In this document: piece by piece, positions 56,187 to 64,000 of the stretch
How the letters are laid out: every line of letters starts with the position of its first letter
Position numbering within the stretch: the stretch's first letter is position 1
Assembly (NCBI GenBank): GCA_030704615.1
Contig: CM060734.1
Coordinates: forward strand, 28,596,042-28,660,041
Direction: 5' to 3'
Length of the DNA: 64,000 nt
Source of the DNA: Takakia lepidozioides
Lineage: Eukaryota; Streptophyta; Takakiopsida; Takakiales; Takakiaceae
The notes under the pieces: model-generated
Told to the model about the DNA's origin: nothing
The model's input: the letters and a program-made list of their open reading frames with translations, nothing else
Databases searched by the model: none
Position numbers and translations under genes: made by a program

Positions 56187-56880
56187 CTTCCGCTCAGGTG
56201 TGGGGACTATCGTCCTGTGAACCGTCAAACTAAATCCGATAGATATGCCATGCCAACTCCAGAGGAGATCTTTGATGCCATTGAGCATGCAAAGGTGTTT
56301 AGCACATTGGACTTGCGATCCGGTTACCACCAGTTGCCAATCAAAGAGGCTGACAAGCAAAAGACGGCATTATGGGGGATTGACCAACATAGGAAGGATT
56401 GTTTGTACCAATGGCGGTTCTTACCGTTTGGGTTGAAGAATGCTCCTGCACAGTTTCCATTCCTGACCCACCTTGGTCAACTTGGTAAGAGCCTTTGCAA
56501 TGTTGCTAAATCCCTTGACAAACCGTCGATAGTAGTTTGCCAATCCTATGAAAGCACGAACTCTGCTCACATCCATGGGGCGTGGAATGCATGCAATGGC
56601 CTCCACCTTTGTCTGTTGAACACCCAATCCTCTAGGGTATATCATGTGGCCCAGATATTCAATCTGATTGTGGAAGAACTTGCACTTTTCGGGGTGCAGT
56701 TTCAACCCGTGCGCTCTCAAGCGCTCAAACACCACCTGAAGGTGTCTCTCATGCTCCTCAACCGTAGCACTAAAGACGATGATGTCATCAACGTAGCACC
56801 GGGCGAAGTCTTGCCCCGCGAGAATCCTATCCATGACCCTCTGCAATGGGAGGAGCAGCAGGAGGAATCAAAAATAATTT
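56187..56880 (+). pseudogene. reverse-transcriptase fragment of a third Ty3 lineage, with inverted core
   Basis: The plus strand encodes [40 protein letters not shown] and FLPFGLKNAPAQF to 56456. The next part of the protein (QRVMDRILAG, YVDDIIVFSATVEEHERHL, LANYYRRFVKGFS, KVGQEW) lies on the minus strand between ~56846 and 56457, after which the plus strand resumes with WEEQQEES. This is one reverse-transcriptase/RNase H start with a ~390-bp block inverted in place. The YVDD site identifies a lineage distinct from E0-E4 (YIDD). Confidence 0.85.
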
Positions 56881-57145
56881 GAATAGCGAATGATGGGTTC
56901 ACCCTTTGAATCAATTTCGATTGACCTGATACTCGACACGTACCTCTGACGAGGTATGTCCAACACACTCGCAATGTTTGAAAGCAATCAAAAATCATTT
57001 GAACAGCGAACGATGGGTTCACCCTTTGGATCAATTTTGATTGACTTGATACTTGAGAGGAGCATGTGACAAGGTATGTCCAACACACTCGCAAAGATTG
57101 AAAGCAATCGAAAATTCATTTCATCAGCGAACGATGAGTTCACCG
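56880..57145 (+). repeat. diverged ~120-bp satellite (2.2 units)
   Basis: Units GCGAATGATGGGTTCACCCTTTG... TCGATTGACCTGATACT ... GGTATGTCCAACACACTCGC. Related to 7226-8645 and 22739-22890. Confidence 0.7.
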
Positions 57146-57559
57146 TGGGGGGGCTGCTATTTCATGAGCCATGAGCCATGAGCGGCATGAGCCATGAGCA
57201 GAGTCGTAAGTGTCGAAAAAAACATGAGCAGGACTATTTTCCGGAAATGAGTGTCCGCGGGAATAGGGTTTAGGGTGTCACGGTCATAGGGGGAGAAGGA
57301 CCTCCCGATGAAGGAGGTTCGGCAATGTTTTTTAGAATTACATATTGAAAGGCAATGTTTCGCGAATGGTAGGGTGGTACTGCTCTGTACAATGGGGGCC
57401 CATTTCAGCCTACCAGCCACTTGCAAAATCCACCCACACTCCCAATCCCAAACGAAATAAGGAATGATGCATTCCGGGAACGATGGATATAGAATAGAAC
57501 AAAAAGAGGGCACAATGGGGTTTTTATTGATCCACATGAATTGCATTTGAAGCAAGTCT
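57146..57559. other. short non-coding gap before E4
   Basis: Contains CATGAGC short repeats (57162-57200) and otherwise nothing recognised. Left flank of E4 is AGTCT. Confidence 0.4.
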
Positions 57560-58285
57560 TGTCGCGGCCCTTTGCCTTGAGGGCAGGGGGGGTCGGGACA
57601 CATGAGGGGCTGCCCCTGTGGTGGGGGCAGCGGCAGCGATAGGTGAGGGGGCTGAAGCACCCTTGAGTGCCCAAGGCACTCAGGGAAGCGGAGGCGCTCA
57701 CTAGGTGGAGCCCCGCACACCGGGTTGCGGTGGGGGTGGCTCCACAAGGGGTGGTGGTAGCTTAGTGGGACTTAGTGGGGGTGGCATAGGACTCACCATG
57801 GGGGCGGAGACCTCGTGGTGGGAGTCGTGGGGAGTCTTGGGACTCATCACGGTCCATAGGGGCCGTGGTGAGCGGGCCAAGACTCACCGCGACTCACCAC
57901 CGGGAGTCGAGGGTTTTCGTGGTGGTTCGCCATAAAATGGCATGGCTGGTTGTGGAACCCCGCGGACAGCTACAGAAGTATATATAGGGAGTAGTAACCC
58001 CGAGAACGGTGCAAGCCCGTTGGTGACCAAAAACTAGTGAGTAAGCGAGCGAGCCAGAAAGCGACCAAAGAGTGGGGAGCTATTCCGGACTGCCATCTAC
58101 CAAAGGGAATTCTCCTAGTCCCAATTAGGTGGAGGGTTTAGAGGGAGGCAAAGGGGGGACCGTTATGTCCCGGTGAGCAGCCGAAGCTCCAAGTTGGCCG
58201 GGCGGCCAGGTTGGGAGTCAGGCGCGCGCATCAAAGCGAGTAACTATGACTTGAAGGGGAGCTTACCGAAGTGAGGTGCGCGACA
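57560..58285 (+). repeat. E4 5' LTR (726 bp)
   Basis: TGTCGCGGCCC...GCGCGACA. TATATATAG at 57979-57987. Confidence 0.92.
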
Positions 58286-58287
58286 CT

Positions 58288-58299
58288 TGGTATCAGAGC
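58288..58299 (+). promoter_or_regulatory. E4 primer-binding site
   Basis: TGGTATCAGAGC, complementary to initiator tRNA-Met, two bases after the LTR. Confidence 0.92.
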
Positions 58300-58340
58300 T
58301 CAGAGTTCAGTACGCGATCGTCCTTGGGATTGGCCTCATC

Positions 58341-61300
58341 ATGGGGTCGGGCAAGCCGAAGCGAAAGCGGAACGGCCCAAAAGATGATGATCCCGGTGAG
58401 CCCGATGGGGGCAGCGTGTCACCGAGGCGGCCGTTTGAGGAAGCGATGCATGTTTCCGAAAACGAGGCCGCCCAAGAGCGGGAGGAATCCGAGGAGTCGG
58501 AGCCCGAGGAATCCTTGAGAGCTCCGACAAACCAAGAGATGCCTCCCATGCCGGCAGCCTTTTGGGAAGGGTTGTTGGCGCAGTTTGGCGGGACGTTGAA
58601 AGACGTGTTGAAGGCGGCTAATGCCACTTCCACTAAGGCAAAGTTTAAGGTGAAGCCTAAGGAACCCGACACCTTCAAAGGCGTCCGAAATCGGAAGGCA
58701 CTCAACACCTGGCTCTTGGAGCTAGAGCAGTACTTCCAGGCGGCCAAGTTGAGTGACGAGGATCGGGTGGAAGTGGCTCCCACCTATTTGAGGGGCTATG
58801 CTCAACAATGGTGGCAGAAACGCCTTCACGACCGAGGTCCAAGCCCGGAAACCTTGAACTGGAGTGGGTTCAAGGAATTGATGAAGAGACAGTTTGTGCC
58901 CCTCAACGCGTCCTGGCTCGCCCGGGACAAGATGAGGAATCTGAAGCAAACAGATGACATTCGGGGATATGTCCAGGCTTTCAATGTGCTGTTGCTCGAA
59001 GTCGCGGACATGGCAGAACCAGAAATGGTCTTCAACTTTGTGGCGGGACTGGCCCCATGGGCCAGGCGGAAGTTGGAGGAGAAGCCACCCGAGACTTTGA
59101 ACGAGGCTATTGAGAGGGCTGAATGTTTCTCAGATGTCCCTAGGGGTGAAAGACAAGGCCGTATGGAGCTGAACCACAAGAAGATTCGGCGGGAAGGTGA
59201 CTCCTTCTGACCGGAAAAGAAGTGGGATAGGCCACGCGGCGAAAATGGCACGTGGAAATCAAAGGGAGGGCCTTCACACGTCAAGGCGGCACCCGGTGCT
59301 TCGAAAGGAAAAGCGGGTGGAGCGGCTTATGGCGGACAGAAGGCGACCTTTGATGGAGTGTGTTTCAATTGGGGGGAGCCCGGGCACATGGCCAAGAAGT
59401 GCACGAAGCCCCGGCAATTGAACATGACTCGGGCGACCACGGAGCTGTCGGAAGATACCATCAGTCGCTTGGTGGAAGCGGTGGTCGGCAGGACTTGCAA
59501 GGCAGGCAAATTTTCTTGTGAGCTGTATCAGGAAACTGGCGCCTTACGAAAAGGGAGTTAGTTATTGTTCGTGGATGGGATAATATCCGGAACTAATGTG
59601 TCGTTGTTGGTGGACACAGGAGCGTCGCACTCCTTCATGACACCGGCAACGGCACAAAAGCTGGGACTCCCGACAAGTGACGTGGGGGCCTCTATTGAGG
59701 TGCATTCTGCCAAAGGAGAACCACAGTTGGCGACAAGGTTGGCGATTGATGTTCCTCTTCAACTGGGGAGTTGGGAAGGACGCGAGAACTTCACCATCTG
59801 CGAGATCGATGGAGTGGATCTCATTTTGGGGATGACCTTTTTGAGAATATCCGGAGCGGTCATAGATGGCCGCAAGAGAGTAGTCACGCTGCCATGTGGG
59901 AATGGTGGCGAGGTTTTACGAGTGTCTGAAACGCCCAAATCCGTGGGAGGGCAAATAAACCTTCTGTCAGCAAAGGAGTAGGCCGTGGAGGAGGCACACG
60001 AGCCCCAGTTTTTGCTTTACGTTAGAGAAGTGAAAGGAGAAGGCGATGGGGAGCCGAGCCCAGATTGGATCAAGGGGATTTTGGAGAAATACCAGGATGT
60101 GATGCCGGAGGATTTACCAAGCGGCTTGCCACCGCGAAGAGGAGTTGACCACAAGATTGAGGTGATACCGGGATCGGAACCGCCTGCCAAGGCGCCCTAC
60201 CGGTTGAGCCACAGAGAGTTGGTCGAGCTGAAGACTCAGCTCAAGGATCTAATGTCAAAGGGGTACATCTGGCCGAGTAAGTCACCTTACGGAGCCCCGG
60301 TGCTATTTGCAGACAAGAAGGATGGGACGCTGCGGATGTGTGTCGTTTACAGGGCTCTGAATAAGGTGACTATCAAAAACCGGTACCCTTTGCCAAGGAT
60401 CGACGACCTCTTCGATCGGTTGGCAGGAGCGAAGTATTTCAGCCGGATCGACTTACGCTCCGGCTATCACCAAATTCGGGTGGCGGAAGGAGATGAGGAG
60501 AAGACCGCGTGTAGGATAAGGTATGGTTCATATGAGTTCTTGGTGATGCCTTTTGGGCTCACCAATGCACCAGCGACATTTAGCACGCTGATGAACAGCC
60601 TTTTCCAGGAGTGGTTGGATGACTTTGTGATCGTGTACATCGACGACATCTTAGTGTACTCGAAAACAAAGGAAGAGCACCTAGAGCACCTCAAAAGGGT
60701 GTTCCAGAAATTGCGGGAAGGGAAGCTGTATGCCAAAGCTTCAAAGTGCGAATTTGGGGTCACAAAAGTGGAGTTCATGGGGCATGTGATTACACAGGAT
60801 GGGATCAAAATGGATGACAGAAAGGTGAGGGCGATCTTGGACTGGGAGCCTCCGATTTTGGTCCCGGGAGTGCGATCCTTCCTAGGACTCGCCTCCTATT
60901 ACCGGAAGTATGTGAGAAATTTCGCCAAGATCGCGGGGCCGCTGTCGGACCTTCTGTGTAAATCCAAAGTCTGGGTATGGAACACATTTTGTGGCCAAGC
61001 TTTTGCTGAATTGAAGCAGCGGATGACGAAAGCTCCAGTCTTGAAAATCCCGGAGTTCGATCGTCCGTTTGAGATTCATACAGATGCATCGGACTTCGCG
61101 ATTGGGGGTGTTCTTATGCAAGATGGACGTCCAGTGGCTTACGAAAGTAAGAAACTGAATGAAGTGGAGCGACAGTGGCCGACGCACGAAAAAGAGATGA
61201 AGGCGGTGGTGCATTGCCTTGAGCTCTGGCGCCACTATGTTGGTTCCAACCCAGTGAAGATGTTCACGGACAATGTCACGGTGAAGTATTTTGCCACGCA

Positions 61301-62903
61301 GCCCAAGTTGTCCCCAAAACAACTTAGGTGGCAAGATACTTTGGCAGTGTTCGACGTGGATATCCAGTACAAACCGGGACGGGACAATGTGGTGGCCGAT
61401 GCTTTAAGTAGAAAGCAGCAGCTCTTGTTGGTGTACAAGGGCGAGACGGTGCTCCAAAGGAAGATCCGGAAGGCTTGCCGGAAGGATGAGCTGGCGAAGT
61501 CCGTGATGCAGGACTTGAGGATGGGGGTTAAATCGCAATTCCACTTGCAAAATGGACTGCTCCGGTATAAGCAAAAATGTCTCTACGTGCCGAAGGGAGG
61601 GATCAGAGATAGCCTCTTGAGAGAATGCCATGATAGCCCGCTTGCGGGCCACGGCGGAGCCAAGCGCACTGCGGCACTCTTGAAGAAAGAGTATTTCTGG
61701 CCCAAACTGAGGGAGGAGGCAGAGGAGTATGTCAAGACATGCACCACATGCCAACAAAACCGGAGCGAGTACAAAAAGCAAGCGGGGCTGTTACAACCCT
61801 TGCCGATTCCAGAGGGGACTTGGGAAAGCGTCTCGATGGATTTCATGACTACTATGCCGCTGTCGAAAGGATTCGATGCAATCATGGTGGTGGTAGATAG
61901 GTTCAGTAAAATGGGCCATTTCATCCCCACCAAGGAGATGGCAACGGCGCAAGAGACAGGGCGACTTTACTTCGCCCACGTCTTAAAGCATCATGGAGTC
62001 CCGAAGGATATTGTCTCGGACCGCGATCCAAAGTTTACGAGTAAATTCTGGACGGCACTTTGGAAGAAGATGGGGACGAGGCTGAAGATGAGCACCGCCT
62101 TCCGACCTACGACGGACGGCCAAACGGAAAGAGTGAATTCCGTAGTGAAGCAATTCTTGCGGAATTATGTGTCGGCAGACCAATCAGACTGGATGGAACA
62201 CTTAGACGCGGCAGAGTTCTGTTATAATAACACAGAACACTCCGCAACGGGAGTTTCCCCTTTCGTATTGGTCTATGGAAAAGCACCTCTGGTGCCGACA
62301 AGTTGGGCCACCCAGGACGTTGAGGAACCGGCAGTAGCGGCGGTACTGGAAGAACGCGAGCGTTTGTTGAAGCTCGCAAAGTACAATATTGCCAAAGCTA
62401 GGAAACGCTATGAAAGGCAGGCGAATCGGAAGCGGAGGGAAGTGAAGTTTGAGGCAGGCACAGAGGTCTGGTTGAACATCAAGAATTTCCGACTACCTCC
62501 GGAAGTGAGTCCGAAGTTCGTACCTCCGTATGCGGGACCCTTTTGCATTCGAAAGGTTATGAATGAGGATGTGTATGAATTGGAGCTGCCGGCAAACAGC
62601 AAGGTGCACCTAGTATTCCATGTCTCCCTTTTGAAACCTTACTTCAAAGATGAAGCGCGTCCGAATCGACATCAAGTGTTGCGTCCGCCACCTATGCTGT
62701 TGGATCATGAAAATGAACCTGAGTACGAGGTGGAGGCAATACTTAAGTCGAGGAGGTTCAGGAACCAAGAAACGGAGTATCTCGTCAAATGGAAGGGCTA
62801 TCATCATGTGGAGGCATCTTGGGTGCGTGCCTCAGAAATGGGAAACGCATCCGAGGCGGTTGCAGCTTTCGAAGGGCGACCTCAAAAGCGGAAGAAGCGT
62901 TGA
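58341..62903 (+). pseudogene. E4 gag-pol with three nonsense changes
   Basis: A single 1521-codon frame (ATG 58341, TGA 62901-62903) without indels. Stops fall at 59208-59210 (CGA to TGA), 59559-59561 (CAG to TAG) and 59979-59981 (TGG to TAG). The last uninterrupted part, 59985-62903, still encodes all of reverse transcriptase (YIDD), RNase H, integrase (D, D-35-E intact, VVVDRFSKM) and chromodomain. The knuckle is damaged: [14 protein letters not shown], where the second Cys has become Trp. Each stop is a C-to-T or G-to-A transition. The Pol part could only be made by reinitiation or readthrough, so the copy is probably inactive on its own. Confidence 0.92.
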
Positions 62904-63811
62904 TGGGGACATCAACCTTGGAGCGTGGGGGAGGAAATGCATGCTTAGCCCAGTTTAGCTAGCTCAGGAATCCGATTGCAAAAACTTGTATTATACAAAA
63001 ATTTGTTATAAAGGAAATGGGTTCCAAATATTGTGCGTCCTATTGTGTTTGGAAAGGTGATGCATGGTGTGGTTGGCTAGTGTGTAGAATGCATGCTAGC
63101 TTACAAAAAGTGGGAGAGGTAAATTGGGTTAATCGTGTTTTAGCGCAGTGCCAAAATCGGGTGACTCCCATCCAAGGGGCAAGGAAACTTGCGCCTTCTT
63201 TGGGAGTTCACGTGCTAGTGCGCACCTGGCGCGTGCGCGTACTATAACTGCGCTACCGAGGGGGGTTGCCTTGTAGTGCGGGCTAACGCGGAAGCTACGT
63301 GCTTCCGTTCATATACTATAATCGTGTAGCCTCGGGACGAAGTCGTAGTGCGGCTTCGGCGTGTTCCCGTACCTCAGGCCAGCATTCCAAGGCGGACCCA
63401 ATTGTAGTGATTGGGGCGCACGGTTGGTTCAAGGTTATCTTCCTAGTCAAAGAGGGTTCCAGGTGAACCCTTGCTCAAGGTGATGCCGAAAGCGGCATCA
63501 TGAGCGATCGCAAGCAATGTTGTTGCAGTAAGGCGATTCGATCCTCGGGGAGGATCGTTCCTTGGCCTTGAAGTAGGCCAAGAAGAGTGCACTGGGAGGA
63601 GCTGGAGAGGCTCCACCCTTGGCCGGGACTTGGAGGAAGTCGGCCGAACTAGCTAGTGGAGAGTAGAGTCAAGTGTGGGGTTTGGTTCTTTGCCATGGGA
63701 CGCCATGGTGCGGAAACAAACTCCTTGATGTGGGACGCCACAACTTGGATGTTCGTTTCTACAAAATGGACAAGTCGATGAGGACATCGACTCCCTGTTG
63801 GTAGGGGTGTG
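62904..63811 (+). other. E4 3' non-coding region with hairpins
   Basis: Same ordered hairpins as E1 and E0: GGAAGCTACGTGCTTCC, GAAGTCGTAGTGCGGCTTC, GGGTTCCAGGTGAACCC, GATGCCGAAAGCGGCATC and GATCCTCGGGGAGGATC. The purine-rich GTTGGTAGGGGTGTG before 63812 is the likely plus-strand primer. Confidence 0.75.
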
Positions 63812-64000
63812 TGTCGCGGCCCTTTGCCTTGAGGGCAGGGGGGGTCGGGACACATAAGGGGCTGCCCCTGTGGTGGGGGCAGCGGCAGCGATAGGTGAGG
63901 GGGGCTGAAGCACCCTTGAGTGCCCAAGGCACTCAGGGAAGCGGAGGCGCTCACTAGGTGGAGCCCCGCACACCGGGTTGCGGTGGGGGTGGCTCCACAA
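63812..64000 (+). repeat. E4 3' LTR (first 189 bp, cut by window end)
   Basis: Starts TGTCGCGGCCC. It matches the 5' LTR except for one substitution and one single-base gap. Confidence 0.92.

Larger units (their letters stand above)
57560..64000 (+). mobile_element. E4: full-length Ty3 chromovirus, inactivated by three stops
   Basis: Complete from 5' LTR to 3' LTR, the latter cut by the window end. LTR sequence visible on both sides (~188 bp) differs at two positions only, so insertion is recent. The gag-pol frame has exactly the same length as E1. Confidence 0.93.

Overview
The window looks like repeat-rich nuclear DNA from a green-lineage (streptophyte) eukaryote. The evidence is: chromodomain Ty3/gypsy elements primed by initiator tRNA-Met, a spliced universal-stress-type gene with a plastid-like leader, a PPR remnant, tRNA-derived SINEs, a non-LTR retrotransposon, and pogo-, Mutator- and Stowaway-like DNA transposon remnants. 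A charophyte alga or early land plant is my guess; the sequence does not settle the species. There is no bacterial or CRISPR content.

Layout. 1-2968: the end of an unrecognised protein-coding unit, then imperfect repeats built on a GGGAGATCTCCC-type palindrome and carrying a SINE. 2977-10768: a 7.8-kb mobile element bounded by TTTTCACG direct repeats and short inverted ends. Both ends are arrays of GCGACCGCCA/TGGCGGTCGC hairpins. Inside are a broken coiled-coil gene, a RING-like gene, two blocks of ~120-bp tandem repeats and a 290-bp foldback. I see no transposase in it; it is the most novel object here. 10.86-22.74 kb: a lone LTR, then an old plus-strand Ty3 element (E0) split by a young, nearly intact minus-strand copy (E1, 12810-19791, 729-bp LTRs, uninterrupted 1520-codon gag-pol). 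22.9-25.0 kb: a decayed Ty3 element of another lineage.

25-31.3 kb: a gene-remnant zone with two well-spliced exons of a TRF4/PAPD5-type poly(A) polymerase, a PPR pseudogene, a SWIM zinc-finger fragment, and a pogo/Tigger-like element containing a 645-bp Mutator-type MITE with a perfect 9-bp target duplication. 32.4-40.1 kb: the best cellular gene, a five-exon universal stress protein whose 5.46-kb last intron holds a head-to-tail series of LINE fragments joined at CT/GA microsatellites. 40.1-51.2 kb: mostly non-coding, with OTU-like fragments, SINEs and a Stowaway-like MITE.

51.2-64 kb: a rearranged Ty3 copy (E3), an unrelated reverse-transcriptase fragment with an in-place inversion, and another full-length Ty3 copy (E4) whose 1520-codon frame is intact except for three stop codons, all C-to-T or G-to-A changes. 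The four related Ty3 copies (E0, E1, E3, E4) thus show successive stages of life and decay, from near-intact to methylation-style nonsense mutation to rearrangement.
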